Of a stretch of DNA of 64,000 bases, positions 1 to 8,594 are shown in pieces. The notes beneath the pieces were generated by a model that saw nothing but the letters and a program-made list of their open reading frames with translations, was not told the origin of the DNA and searched no databases. How positions within the stretch are numbered: position 1 is the stretch's first letter; every line of letters starts with the position of its first letter. Source of the DNA: Eubacterium_U album (GTDB lineage Bacteria > Bacillota > Clostridia > Lachnospirales > Lachnospiraceae). The stretch covers positions 457,107 through 521,106 of the forward strand of contig NZ_JAODBU010000002.1 in NCBI RefSeq assembly GCF_025336545.1. The letters run 5' to 3'. A program made the translations under genes and the position numbers.

Positions 1-59
1 AAAGTTATTTTTATCTGCATTTATGTAATTTAATAAGTTATAAACTATTAACTTCAAAT

Positions 60-371
60 TTACTCTGCATCTTCTGTTGTATCTTCAACTACATCTTCAA
101 ATTCATCTTCAATATTTTCTGCTTCCTCTGCTGCAGCTCTTTCTTCATTAATCTGCTGAGCTTCTGCATAAATATCTTCTGCATTTTCCTGAATTGTTGT
201 AGCTGTCTTCATAACACAATCTTTAGCTCTAAGAGCTGCTGCTGTACAGTTTGTATATACTTTTTTAGCATCCTTACTTCCTAAAACTTTTACACCTGCT
301 GTTCCAAACAATACACCTGCTGCAAAAATTCCTGTTTTCTTAATATCAATTTTCTTTAATATGTCTAACAT
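60..371 (-). CDS. DUF6110-like small protein
   Basis: A 103-residue protein of unknown function. Residues 10-31 form one hydrophobic, Gly/Ala/Val-rich segment (GIFAAGVLFGTAGVKVLGS), followed by a helical stretch and a very acidic tail made almost only of Glu, Asp, Ala and Thr. This layout matches the DUF6110 family, which I recall being found beside heavy-metal ATPase genes in Clostridia. It lies 3' of the metal efflux operon on the same strand but has its own promoter, so it is probably a separate unit. A strong GGAGGAG ribosome binding site precedes the ATG. A membrane-associated role is inferred from the single hydrophobic segment; the function is unknown. Confidence 0.75.
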   Translation of the reverse strand: MLDILKKIDIKKTGIFAAGVLFGTAGVKVLGSKDAKKVYTNCTAAALRAKDCVMKTATTIQENAEDIYAEAQQINEERAAAEEAENIEDEFEDVVEDTTEDAE

Positions 372-520
372 TTTTCTCCTCCTAATTCTACTGCTACCTT
401 AAGACTTCAAAACTATTGTAAAACTTATTAAAATTTAGCAATCCATTTTATTGCCCTATTATGCAAAGCATTACTAAAATGTTTCAATCATCTATCTGTA
501 GTTATTTGTTTCTAACTCAT

Positions 521-549
521 TTTATAGCACACTTGTTTTTTTGTGTCAA
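521..549 (-). promoter_or_regulatory. Promoter of the DUF6110-like gene
   Basis: Reading leftwards, a perfect -35 TTGACA (544-549) is separated by 17 bases from TATAAA (521-526). It lies about 150 bases upstream of the gene ending at 60, which implies a long leader. The rest of the 372-690 gap holds only the terminator of the ATPase gene. Confidence 0.6.
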
Positions 550-642
550 TAAATGGCACTAAATTATTAATCACAAATTTGCACCATGTTATTCCTGTAT
601 AATTTTTGTATACTTATTTGTTTATATATTATCTTTAAACTC

Positions 643-677
643 AAAAAACATGGTCAATTTTAAACTGGCCATGTTTT
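643..677 (-). terminator. Terminator of the metal ATPase operon
   Basis: AAAACATGGcCA pairs with TGaCCATGTTTTTT to form a stem-loop whose leftward transcript ends in a T run. It lies just after the ATPase stop codon at 691. Confidence 0.75.
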
Positions 678-690
678 TCATTTTATTCAT

Positions 691-2556
691 CTATTCTTCT
701 TTCAATGTTCGCATTGAGTTAAGTATTGCTATTACTGATACTCCAACGTCTGCAAATACTGCTTCCCACATATTTGCAACGCCAAAAGCTCCTAATATAA
801 GTACTAACGCTTTAACTCCTAATGCAAATACAATGTTTTGTTTTACAATCGAGAGTGTTTTTCCTGATATTTTTACAACTGAAGCAATTTTTGTAACATC
901 ATCATCCATTAATACAACGTCCGCTGCTTCAATTGCCGCATCACTTCCCATACTTCCCATTGCAATACCTATGTCAGCTCTTGTGAGTACAGGAGCATCG
1001 TTAATTCCATCACCAACAAATGCTACTTTATCCTTTTCGTTCTTTTGTTCAAGAAGTTTTTCTACACGGTCTACTTTGTCTGCCGGCAACAATTGTGCAT
1101 GATATTCATCAATTCCAAGTTCATTTGCCACCTTCTCAACTATTTCCTTCTGGTCTCCGCTAAGCATTACTGTCTTTTTAACACCAACATGTTTCATATC
1201 AGCAATAGCTTCTTTAGTGCCCTCTTTTATTTCATCAGAAATTACTAGTGAGCCTGCAAATTTGCCATCAATCGCTACATAAATTATTGTCCCAATTGCA
1301 TCACATTTTTCATAGGAAATGTTTTGTTTATTCATCAGTTTTTCATTGCCAACAAAAACATCTTTTCCTGCAAACTGTGCATGTATTCCATGCCCTGCAA
1401 TTTCTTCAACATTCTGAAGTTTTGATGTATCTATTTTTTCTCCATATGCATTTTTAATAGACTCAGCAATAGGATGTGTCGAATACGATTCACTATATGC
1501 TGCTACTTCCAACAATTCCTTTTCACTACATCCGACTGCATTTATCCCTGATACTTTAAACTCACCTTTAGTTAGAGTTCCTGTCTTGTCAAATACTATT
1601 GTTGACATTTCTGCCAATGCTTCTAAATAATTGCTTCCCTTTACAAGTATTCCAATTCTAGAAGCAGCTCCAATTCCACCGAAAAATCCCAACGGAACTG
1701 ATATAACTAAAGCACATGGACATGAGATTACAAGGAATATACAAGCCCTCTGAATCCAATCCCCCCACTGTCCACCACAAAACAAAGGCGGTATTATTGC
1801 CAAAGCAACTGCACCAATAGTAACTACAGGTGTATAATACTTTGCAAATCTTGTAATAAAGTTTTCAACTCGAGCTTTCTTACTACTTGCATTTTCTACT
1901 AACTCAAGAATCTTAGCTACTGTAGAATCATCAAATTCCTTTGTAGTTTTTACTTTTAAGGTAGTACTTCCGTTAACACATCCACTTATAATTTCATCGC
2001 CTACGCTAACCTTTCTTGGAACAGATTCCCCTGTTAAGGCTGCAGTGTCAACAAATGACTCTCCTTCAATAACAACTCCGTCAAGTGGTACTTTTTCTCC
2101 CGGTTTAATTACTATAATACTTCCTACCTCTACATCATCCGGGTCAACCTGTTCTAATCCGTTTTCAGTTTCAATATTTGCATATTCCGGGCAAATATCC
2201 ATCATGTCTGAAATTGACTTTCTTGATTTACCAACAGCATATGCCTGAAATAATTCACCAACCTGATAAAACAGCATAACTGCTACTGCTTCTGAATATT
2301 CACCAACTCCAAATGCACCAAATGTAGCAATCATCATCAAAAAGTTTTCATCAAACACCTGTCCATGACTTATATTTCTAAATGCCTTAAACACAATGTC
2401 ATATCCAATAATAATGTATGGTACAAGATAAATAACAAATAATATCCATTTATTTATATCATCAAACTTTCCTGTTTTTTCTAATACAAGAAGAATTACA
2501 AACAAAATTAATGTGGCTATTATTCGTCCTAACATCTTTTTTTGCTTTTCACTCAT
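691..2556 (-). CDS. cadA: Heavy-metal translocating P1B-type ATPase (Zn/Cd/Pb exporter type)
   Basis: A P-type ATPase that exports soft divalent cations from the cytoplasm using ATP. Visible motifs in order are the actuator TGES (about residue 175), the transmembrane SCPCALVIS metal site (about 280), the phosphorylation motif DKTGTLTKG (about 325), the HP motif in STHPIAESI and the hinge GDGINDAPVL (about 525). Hydrophobic segments flank these as in the family. Unlike most CadA/ZntA proteins it lacks the N-terminal HMA domain; that domain is encoded by the separate gene just upstream (2691-2909). The ATG at 2556 has GGAG at a good distance; an ATG at 2568 is possible. The CPC motif and ArsR partner favour Zn/Cd/Pb over Cu. 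Confidence 0.93.
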   Translation of the reverse strand: MSEKQKKMLGRIIATLILFVILLVLEKTGKFDDINKWILFVIYLVPYIIIGYDIVFKAFRNISHGQVFDENFLMMIATFGAFGVGEYSEAVAVMLFYQVGELFQAYAVGKSRKSISDMMDICPEYANIETENGLEQVDPDDVEVGSIIVIKPGEKVPLDGVVIEGESFVDTAALTGESVPRKVSVGDEIISGCVNGSTTLKVKTTKEFDDSTVAKILELVENASSKKARVENFITRFAKYYTPVVTIGAVALAIIPPLFCGGQWGDWIQRACIFLVISCPCALVISVPLGFFGGIGAASRIGILVKGSNYLEALAEMSTIVFDKTGTLTKGEFKVSGINAVGCSEKELLEVAAYSESYSTHPIAESIKNAYGEKIDTSKLQNVEEIAGHGIHAQFAGKDVFVGNEKLMNKQNISYEKCDAIGTIIYVAIDGKFAGSLVISDEIKEGTKEAIADMKHVGVKKTVMLSGDQKEIVEKVANELGIDEYHAQLLPADKVDRVEKLLEQKNEKDKVAFVGDGINDAPVLTRADIGIAMGSMGSDAAIEAADVVLMDDDVTKIASVVKISGKTLSIVKQNIVFALGVKALVLILGAFGVANMWEAVFADVGVSVIAILNSMRTLKEE

Positions 2557-2624
2557 AACATGCTCCATTCTTCCGTATTTATTTTACGGATGTATAATCA
2601 AAAACTGTCTTTTCTAATTTCTAT

Positions 2625-2681
2625 TTATAAAGCCGGTAACTTTCTTTGACTTATGCATTGAAAATCTGCCGGCTTTATAAT
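2625..2681 (-). promoter_or_regulatory. Intercistronic hairpin between HMA and ATPase genes
   Basis: TATAAAGCCGG and CCGGCTTTATA form a 10-11 bp perfect stem around a large loop. No T run follows it on the operon strand, so it looks like an RNA-processing or attenuation hairpin rather than a full terminator. Confidence 0.45.
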
Positions 2682-2690
2682 TATGGACAA

Positions 2691-2909
2691 TTATAATAAA
2701 ATCTTGCAGTCAGGTTCTACCTTTGCACAAACCTTTACTACTTCTTTCATAATGTCATCAAATCTTGCATCGTCTGCATCAACCATCATCTTCTGTGTCA
2801 TAAAGCTTACAGATGCATCATTTACTCCATCAATTTTCTTAATTAAATCTTCCATCTTTGCTGCACAATTTGCACAATCCAAATCCTGTAATTTAAATTT
2901 CTTCTTCAT
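2691..2909 (-). CDS. Free-standing heavy-metal-associated (HMA) domain protein
   Basis: A 72-residue ferredoxin-like metal-binding protein. The sequence DLDCANCAAKMEDLI carries the HMA signature CxxC (CANC). It is the size of a single HMA domain and sits directly before an ATPase that lacks this domain, so it most likely acts as the detached metal-binding or chaperone domain of that pump. The ATG at 2909 is preceded by GGAAAGGA at good spacing; the longer GTG-initiated reading would include the ribosome binding site. Cotranscription with the ArsR gene upstream and ATPase downstream is likely from spacing. Confidence 0.88.
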   Translation of the reverse strand: MKKKFKLQDLDCANCAAKMEDLIKKIDGVNDASVSFMTQKMMVDADDARFDDIMKEVVKVCAKVEPDCKILL

Positions 2910-2964
2910 AATTAACATCCTTTCCACTAATGCTTTAGTACTGACTTTCTAATCTCTAATATAT

Positions 2965-3327
2965 TTATTTTTCTTCTATATGTTCAATTCCCTGGGAAAT
3001 TATCGTTCTCACATGACCATCTGCAAGTGAATAGAAAATTGATTTACCTTCTCTTCTATTCTTAATAAGTTTAGCCTGCTTTAAAATTCTCAACTGATGA
3101 GATACGGCTGACTGAGTCATGTTCAAAGTTTCTGCCAAATCACATACACATACTTCAGATTCAAATAATACAAAAAGTATACGTATTCTTGTAGAATCTC
3201 CAAATACTTTAAATAACTCTGCCAAATCATATAATTCATCCTCATCAGGCATATTATCATTAACGATTTTCAACAAGTCTTCATGAGTCTTACATTCATC
3301 GCAACATTCTACATTGTGATTTATCAT
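2965..3327 (-). CDS. ArsR/SmtB-family metal-responsive repressor
   Basis: A winged-helix repressor that releases DNA when it binds metal. The central part VFGDSTRIRILFVLFESEVCVCDLAETLNM holds the alpha-3 metal site (CxC) of CadC-type sensors, and the recognition helix is TQSAVSHQLRILKQA. The C terminus carries DxHx10HxxE (DGHV...EHIEE), the alpha-5 zinc site of SmtB/CzrA, and the N terminus has several Cys (CCDEC). Having both kinds of site suggests a sensor for Zn and Cd/Pb. The ATG at 3327 is chosen because AAAGGTGG precedes it; the longer reading needs a TTG start. First gene of the efflux operon, with its operator just upstream. Confidence 0.92.
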   Translation of the reverse strand: MINHNVECCDECKTHEDLLKIVNDNMPDEDELYDLAELFKVFGDSTRIRILFVLFESEVCVCDLAETLNMTQSAVSHQLRILKQAKLIKNRREGKSIFYSLADGHVRTIISQGIEHIEEK

Positions 3328-3350
3328 TTTAATTCCACCTTTCTCCAAAC

Positions 3351-3403
3351 ATATGAATAATTGTTCATATGTTTATAATATATTTATTATTGTCATATGT
3401 CAA
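3351..3403 (-). promoter_or_regulatory. ArsR-type operator and promoter of the metal efflux operon
   Basis: Leftward promoter TTGACA (3398-3403), 17-base spacer, TATTAT (3375-3380). The predicted transcript start falls in the 20-base palindrome ATATGAAcaaTTaTTCATAT (3351-3370), which matches the SmtB/ArsR consensus of TGAA-N6-TTCA. Repression of the regulator, HMA and ATPase genes is inferred. Confidence 0.85.
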
Positions 3404-3605
3404 TATGTTTTCTATTTTTATTTTGTATTTATTTTATATTTATTTTTATTCTATAGTTTTATCTTTTTATTTGCTTTTCTCACTATCTTCTTATTCGGAT
3501 TTTATTTCGTTGCAATTTATCTGTACTTCTGTTTTATTTCTTTTTTGTTTATGTAATTGTCGATTTTTTTGTTTATCTAATATCCTATACTTTCCAATCT
3601 AACTA

Positions 3606-3781
3606 TGTTATAATCTTTGACGCAAGGAACTTATAATTATTCAAACTAATTATAGGTTTCTTGTATTAAGTTTAAACATTTTTGTTGATAGTTTTAAACT
3701 AATATTAAGAAAGGATTTTAAATACAAGTCATTGTCTAATCTTTGATTTGTGTCTTGTTTTTACAAGGTTTGGTACGGAAA
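3606..3781 (+). promoter_or_regulatory. Promoter and structured leader of trkAH
   Basis: An extended -10 (TGTTATAAT, 3606-3614) without a good -35 is followed by a leader of about 160 bases. It contains a 14-bp stem (3626-3659, TATAATTA/TAATTATA core), a second stem around AGTTTAAAC (about 3667-3702), and CTTGtttttaCAAG (3754-3767) close to the start codon, which could alternatively pair with CAAG at 3725. I do not see the consensus of the ydaO c-di-AMP riboswitch. The T-rich stretch 3404-3605 holds no gene I can support. Confidence 0.45.
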
Positions 3782-5140
3782 ATGAATATAATCATAGTTG
3801 GCTGTGGTAAAGTTGGAAAAAATCTGGCTGCACAGTTGAGCAAAGAGGATAATAGTATCTGCGTTGTTGACATTGATGGAAATGTTGTTCACAAGTTAGC
3901 TGACACTTATGATGTTATGGGAATTATCGGTAACGGTGCAAGTTATAGCGTTTTACAGGAAGCCGGTCTTGAATATGCTGATTTATTAATCGCTGTAACT
4001 AAGTCTGACGAAGTAAATCTTTTATGCTGCATGATTGCAAAAAAAGGAAGCAACTGTAACACAATTGCCAGAGTCAGAAATCCTATATATAACAAAGAAC
4101 GTCATTTTCTTCAGGAAGAATTAGGATTATCCATGATTATTAATCCTGAATTTATTTCAGCAACTGAAATTTCACGTATTTTGTGTTTTCCAAATGCAAT
4201 TGATGTTGATCTATTTTCAAAAGGACGAGCTGAAATGATTCGTTTTAGAATTCCTAAGGATTCTGTTCTTGATAATGTACATATAAAAGATTTATCATCC
4301 CGTATATTTGCAGGTGTTCTTATATGTGCTATTGAAAGGGATAATGAAGTAACAATCCCAACAGGTGATTTTGTTTTAAAATCAGGAGATGTTGTATCAA
4401 TGATGTCTTCTAGACAGACAACCATTGACTTCTTCCATTTTATTAATTTCCATACTCACGAAGTTAAAAATGCGATGATTGTTGGTGGTGGAAAAATTGC
4501 TGTATATTTAGCACAAATGCTTTTGAAGTTAAAGATTTCAGTAAAAATAATCGAACATGACCCTGCACGTTGCCAGGAATTGTGTGAAATGCTACCTAAT
4601 GCTACTATCATTTGCGGTGACGGAACAGACAATACTCTTCTTATTGAAGAACGAATAGACCAGACAGATGCATTAGTTACATTAACTAATTATGATGAAG
4701 AAAATATACTTCTTGCTTTATTTGCTCAAAAGAGAGTAAAAACTAAAGTTGTGTCAAAAATAAATCGTTCACAGTTAACTGAAGTGGTTCATAATTTAAA
4801 TTTAGACAGTGTTATTTATCCTAAAAATCTTTGTACTGAACGAATTTTACAATATGTACGTGCAAAGCAAAATGCCATTGGAAGTAATATCGTTACTCTA
4901 TATAGATTATGTGACGATAAGGTTGAAGCTTTGGAATTTAACATTGCCGAGAAATCAAAACTGACAGGTGTTCCTTTGAAAGACCTTAATATAAAAAAGG
5001 GTGTATTAATTTGTTGTATAACCCGTGATGATAAATTAATTATTCCGGGTGGAGATGATGTAATTGCTCCTGGTGACTCAATGATTATAGTTACAACTCT
5101 TTTAGGCTTAAAAGACGCTAGGGATATTTTGGAGGATTAA
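3782..5140 (+). CDS. trkA: Trk system potassium uptake regulator TrkA
   Basis: A cytoplasmic peripheral protein that gates the TrkH potassium channel. It has two Rossmann RCK-N domains with dinucleotide motifs, GCGKVGKNLA near residue 8 and VGGGKIAVYLA near residue 230, each followed by a TrkA-C (RCK-C) domain, the normal double-length TrkA of about 450 residues. The ATG at 3782 (MNIIIVGCGKVG) is the family's usual N terminus; the open frame extends to a TTG at 3743 that has no support. It is nine bases upstream of trkH and clearly cotranscribed. Confidence 0.95.
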   Translation: MNIIIVGCGKVGKNLAAQLSKEDNSICVVDIDGNVVHKLADTYDVMGIIGNGASYSVLQEAGLEYADLLIAVTKSDEVNLLCCMIAKKGSNCNTIARVRNPIYNKERHFLQEELGLSMIINPEFISATEISRILCFPNAIDVDLFSKGRAEMIRFRIPKDSVLDNVHIKDLSSRIFAGVLICAIERDNEVTIPTGDFVLKSGDVVSMMSSRQTTIDFFHFINFHTHEVKNAMIVGGGKIAVYLAQMLLKLKISVKIIEHDPARCQELCEMLPNATIICGDGTDNTLLIEERIDQTDALVTLTNYDEENILLALFAQKRVKTKVVSKINRSQLTEVVHNLNLDSVIYPKNLCTERILQYVRAKQNAIGSNIVTLYRLCDDKVEALEFNIAEKSKLTGVPLKDLNIKKGVLICCITRDDKLIIPGGDDVIAPGDSMIIVTTLLGLKDARDILED

Positions 5141-5149
5141 CATAAAGTC

Positions 5150-6589
5150 ATGAATTATTCAATTATACGATATATTTTAGGAATTGTATTAAAACTTGAA
5201 GGCATATTAATGTGTCTGCCTTTGATTGTGGGCATAATTTATTCTGAAAAATCAGCATACTCTTATGTAATTACCATTGCTATGTGTCTGATTATTGGTA
5301 CTATTCTTAGTCACAAGAAACCAAAAGATACAGAATTTTATGCAACAGAAGGTTACATAACAGTTTCATTAAGCTGGGTAATTTTAAGTATATTTGGTTG
5401 TCTTCCATTTGTTATAAGTGGAGAGATACCTTCAATGGTAGATGCCTTATTTGAAACCATCTCCGGTTTCACAACTACAGGAGCAAGTATTTTATCTGAT
5501 GTTGAAGCTTTATCCTATTGTAATAATATGTGGAGATGCTTTACGCATTGGATTGGTGGTATGGGAGTTCTGGTTTTTATACTTGCGATTCTCCCAATGC
5601 GTGGTGGACAGCGAATGTATCTTATGAAAGCAGAGAGTCCCGGACCTTCTGTTGAAAAACTTGTACCAAAAGTTAGAAATACTGCAATGATTTTATATGG
5701 GATATATACTGTTATGACTTTTATTGAAGTACTACTTCTTCTTATATCAGGTATGCCGTTATTTGATGCTTTAACTACATCTTTTGGTACTGCCGGTACA
5801 GGTGGATTTGGAATAAAAAATGACAGTATAACCGGATATAACTCATCGATTCAGATTATAGTAACTGTTTTTATGATATTATTTGGTTTAAACTTTAATA
5901 TATACTATCTTATTTTATGTAAAAAATTTAAACAGGCACTACATTCTGAAGAATTAAAAGCTTACCTTTTAGTAATTTTTGCAACTATAGGAATTATTAC
6001 TTTTAATATTCGTAGTTTTTTCCCAACTATAGGTGAAGCATTAAAACATGCGGCATTCCAGGTTGGTTCAATTATTACTACAACAGGATTTTCGACCACA
6101 AATTTTGATTTATGGCCACAAGTATCCAAAACAATTCTTATTATGCTAATGTTTATGGGTGCCTGTGCCGGAAGTACAGGTGGTGGTATTAAGGTTTCAC
6201 GACTTTTAATATTAATCAAAACATTAAAAAAAGAATTATTTACTATTGTTCATCCTCGCGGAGTCAAAAAAATAACTATGGACAAACGACCTATTGAACA
6301 TGAAACAGTACGTTTAACAAATATTTTTATGGTTGCATACATATTTATTTTGGCATTTTCAATTTTACTTATCGGCATTGATAATTTAGACTTCACAACT
6401 AATTTCACAGCCGTAGCTGCCACATTAAATAATATTGGTCCCGGATTAGAACTTGTTGGACCTACCCGTAATTTTGGACTATTTTCTGATTTTTCAAAAT
6501 TTATTTTAATGTTTGATATGTTAGCCGGACGACTTGAAATTTTCCCTATGTTAATGCTTTTTGCACCAATTTCGTGGAAAAGACAATAG
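5150..6589 (+). CDS. trkH: Trk potassium uptake channel subunit TrkH
   Basis: Integral membrane potassium translocation subunit of 479 residues. It has about ten hydrophobic segments and the four pore-loop repeats of the TrkH/KtrB superfamily: ETISGFTTTGASIL, SFGTAGTGGFGI, GSIITTTGFSTTNFD and ATLNNIGPGLELVGPT, in which the second-position Gly of each selectivity turn is retained. A GGAGG lies about 14 bases before the ATG, at the end of trkA, so translation may be coupled. Together with TrkA it forms the full complex; no extra subunit is needed. Confidence 0.95.
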   Translation: MNYSIIRYILGIVLKLEGILMCLPLIVGIIYSEKSAYSYVITIAMCLIIGTILSHKKPKDTEFYATEGYITVSLSWVILSIFGCLPFVISGEIPSMVDALFETISGFTTTGASILSDVEALSYCNNMWRCFTHWIGGMGVLVFILAILPMRGGQRMYLMKAESPGPSVEKLVPKVRNTAMILYGIYTVMTFIEVLLLLISGMPLFDALTTSFGTAGTGGFGIKNDSITGYNSSIQIIVTVFMILFGLNFNIYYLILCKKFKQALHSEELKAYLLVIFATIGIITFNIRSFFPTIGEALKHAAFQVGSIITTTGFSTTNFDLWPQVSKTILIMLMFMGACAGSTGGGIKVSRLLILIKTLKKELFTIVHPRGVKKITMDKRPIEHETVRLTNIFMVAYIFILAFSILLIGIDNLDFTTNFTAVAATLNNIGPGLELVGPTRNFGLFSDFSKFILMFDMLAGRLEIFPMLMLFAPISWKRQ

Positions 6590-6675
6590 TTCGAAATGTA
6601 TGTTTTAAAATAAATTGAATTTGCAGTTAAACATTCATAGAACGTATAAGTATTACGTTTAATATCCTTATACAA

Positions 6676-6765
6676 AACAGGCACTACATACTGAACAGAC
6701 CCCCAAAAAGTTAAAATTCCAGTTATAACTTTTTAGAGTCGGCTCACTTGCAGTGCCTGTTTTTA
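6676..6765. terminator. Compound inverted repeat, terminator of trkAH
   Basis: Outer arms AACAGGCACT (6676-6685) and AGTGCCTGTT (6752-6761) enclose inner arms AAAAAGTT and AACTTTTT. The rightward end has a T run. The inner part, TGAACAGACCCCCAAAAAGTT against TGAGCCGACTCTAAAAAGTT on the other strand, resembles terminal inverted repeats of IS3-type elements, so this terminator may derive from a miniature element. Confidence 0.65.
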
Positions 6766-6768
6766 TTA

Positions 6769-7011
6769 TCAACTGTATATCGACGGTTCAACAATAACTT
6801 TTTCTTCTTTTTCATTCATTTTTTCCATACGATGTTTTCTAAGAAATTCTTCATCTGTGTCCATAGAATATTTTCCCGTTATTTCCTTCTTTATTACATT
6901 TCCTTCTGTTGCTTCTTCCGGAATCTTCTTTTTCTGAATAACGTACTCTTTTCCATTCGTGTCTTCACAAACTACCATTGCGTCCTCAAATCTCATTATT
7001 ATCAGCTTCAC
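6769..7011 (-). CDS. DUF3006-like small protein
   Basis: An 80-residue protein, MKLIIMRFEDAMVVCEDTNG..., which matches the DUF3006 pattern of a short beta-rich domain beginning 'RFEG-x-AVCE' followed by KKKIPEEATEGNVI. The C-terminal half is a charged helix. The start is probably a GTG at 7011 with GGACGGA upstream; an ATG five codons later lacks a ribosome binding site. No function is known for the family. It stands alone, converging on trkH across the shared repeat. Confidence 0.7.
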   Translation of the reverse strand: MKLIIMRFEDAMVVCEDTNGKEYVIQKKKIPEEATEGNVIKKEITGKYSMDTDEEFLRKHRMEKMNEKEEKVIVEPSIYS

Positions 7012-7357
7012 TTTTTAGTCCGTCCCTTCCTGCATTTCAAAACACAATGATTAGAATTACCTTTGTGTTTTGCAACATCTATACTATAAATTTACCTATT
7101 AATTGTAAATATCTTATAGAATAAATTACTATTGCATAAATTAAATCTCGACATTTTACAATTAATTATAGTAAGTATACTATTTTTTATATTCATTTTC
7201 AAGAACGGCATAATCAGGAACAATATGTTTATTAGCATTTTTACTTTTAATAATATAAATTTTTTCTCTTTTCAAAAATTATAATAAACATTACATTTCA
7301 GTTCTTTTTTGCTTTTTTAAACATATATTTAATTTATACTTAGTATAAGGATTTAAA
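7012..7357. other. Intergenic region with long imperfect inverted repeat
   Basis: No gene is supported here. TTAATTGTAAA near 7096-7110 and TTTACAATTAA near 7157-7168 form the arms of a long imperfect palindrome, flanked by TATACTATA and TATAGTA-type sequence. An AAGGA ribosome binding site for the lipase ends the region. Confidence 0.4.
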
Positions 7358-8218
7358 ATGGATTACGGATTAGCTTTATCTGGTGGTGGTGCAAGAGGAA
7401 GTGCTCACATCGGAATTTTAATGGCTCTCGCTGAAGAAAATATGTTGCCCTCTTCAATCGCAGGAACGAGTGCCGGAAGTATTATCGCCGGTTTATATGC
7501 GGCAAATGTTTCTATTGATACTATGCAAAAAATTGCCCAGATTTTAACTTCTCACCCAACTACTATATTAGACCCGGATATTATTGGAATGCTTTTATTT
7601 TTTCCTCAATTTTTAACTTGTCGCAAGCAGCATTTAACGGGGTTATTAAAAGGGCATAAACTTAATAACTTTCTTTGCTCTTATACTGATGGTAAAGATA
7701 TTTCTGACTTAACTACTCCCCTTATAATTCCTACCGTGGATTTAATTTCTGGTAATACAATTGCATTTACTAATTCTGAAATAAAATATCCTACCGAAAA
7801 CGTCATTTGGAAAAAGAGCGGAAAACTATGTGACATTATTACCGCAAGTTGCTCTGTCCCCGGGATATTTCGTCCTGTCAAAATGAGCAAGTACTACCTG
7901 GTTGATGGTGGTGTCACCCACAACCTTCCGGTAAATCTTTTAATGTCCACAGGCGTTGACAAAATTATTGCTGTTGACATTGGTGTAGATTATAAAACTC
8001 CTCACAACAATTCTATTACTGAAATTCTCTCTCATTCTTTTTCTATTATGTCTTACAATTTGAAAACATGCCTTTCTCAGGGAGAACGACTTTTACTTGA
8101 ACCTTCACTTGATAAAAATGCCGGTCTTTTAACTTTTAATATGATTAATGACTGTATAAAAGCCGGATATGTTTACGGCAAAAAGATGATTCCTAAAATT
8201 AAAGACGCTTTGAAATAA
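7358..8218 (+). CDS. Patatin-like phospholipase family protein
   Basis: A 286-residue serine acyl hydrolase of the patatin/RssA type. The oxyanion loop GGGARGSAH is at residues 9-17, the nucleophile elbow GTSAGS at about 38-43, and the catalytic Asp lies in VDGGVTHNLP at about residue 185, giving the Ser-Asp dyad. There is no signal peptide, so it is probably cytoplasmic or membrane-peripheral and acts on lipid acyl esters. Length fits the short bacterial subfamily. It has its own AAGGA site and is followed by a repeat element and terminator, so it is probably monocistronic. Confidence 0.92.
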   Translation: MDYGLALSGGGARGSAHIGILMALAEENMLPSSIAGTSAGSIIAGLYAANVSIDTMQKIAQILTSHPTTILDPDIIGMLLFFPQFLTCRKQHLTGLLKGHKLNNFLCSYTDGKDISDLTTPLIIPTVDLISGNTIAFTNSEIKYPTENVIWKKSGKLCDIITASCSVPGIFRPVKMSKYYLVDGGVTHNLPVNLLMSTGVDKIIAVDIGVDYKTPHNNSITEILSHSFSIMSYNLKTCLSQGERLLLEPSLDKNAGLLTFNMINDCIKAGYVYGKKMIPKIKDALK

Positions 8219-8551
8219 CTTTGTTATACGCACGGCCTCGCCGTTCATAACACTTCGAATCCGCTTCGCTTCTTCTCAGTGATTATGCATTCGCCGACTC
8301 TTACTCTTTATCTTTTTTTGTTATACCCATGGCTTCGCCATGTAATCACTTCGAATCCGCTTCGCTTCTTCTCAGTGATTATGCATTCGCCGACTCTTAC
8401 TCTTTATCTTTTTTTGTTATACCCATGGCTTCGCCATGTAATCACTTCGAATCCGCTTCGCTTCTTCTCAGTGATTATGCATTCGCCAAATACTTTCAGC
8501 TTTTTTTGCAAGCAAAAAGCTGAAAGTATTTGGCTCATTGCGTATAACAAG
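8219..8551. repeat. Palindrome-rich tandem repeat element bounded by inverted repeats
   Basis: About 2.8 tandem copies of a 96-97 bp unit start at 8221, 8318 and 8414. Each begins TTGTTATAC, has a hairpin (CATGGCttcGCCATG in copies 2 and 3) and an AATCACT/AGTGATT stem. The third copy changes into a perfect 20-bp inverted repeat (8486-8533, CCAAATACTTTCAGC arm). The whole block is bounded by TTGTTATACGCA (8221) and its reverse complement TGCGTATAACAA (ending 8550). No coding capacity; it looks like a MITE or REP-type element. Confidence 0.75.
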
Positions 8552-8594
8552 AAAAGCCTTTCAAATAGATTATTTCTACTTGAAAGGCTTCTTT
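8552..8594 (+). terminator. Terminator after patatin gene and repeat element
   Basis: AAGCCTTTCAAaTAG and CTAcTTGAAAGGCTT form a stem of about 15 bp followed by CTTTA. It could end transcripts entering from the lipase gene. Confidence 0.65.

Noticed and set aside
650..1102. A 150-codon rightward frame over the metal ATPase gene
   Set aside because: It is a shadow frame opposite clear ATPase motifs and overlaps the terminator.
3650..3781. ydaO (c-di-AMP) riboswitch before trkA
   Set aside because: The conserved ydaO sequence blocks are not present; only simple stems are visible.
8219..8551. CRISPR array
   Set aside because: The 97-bp units are adjacent without unique spacers, and no cas genes are nearby.
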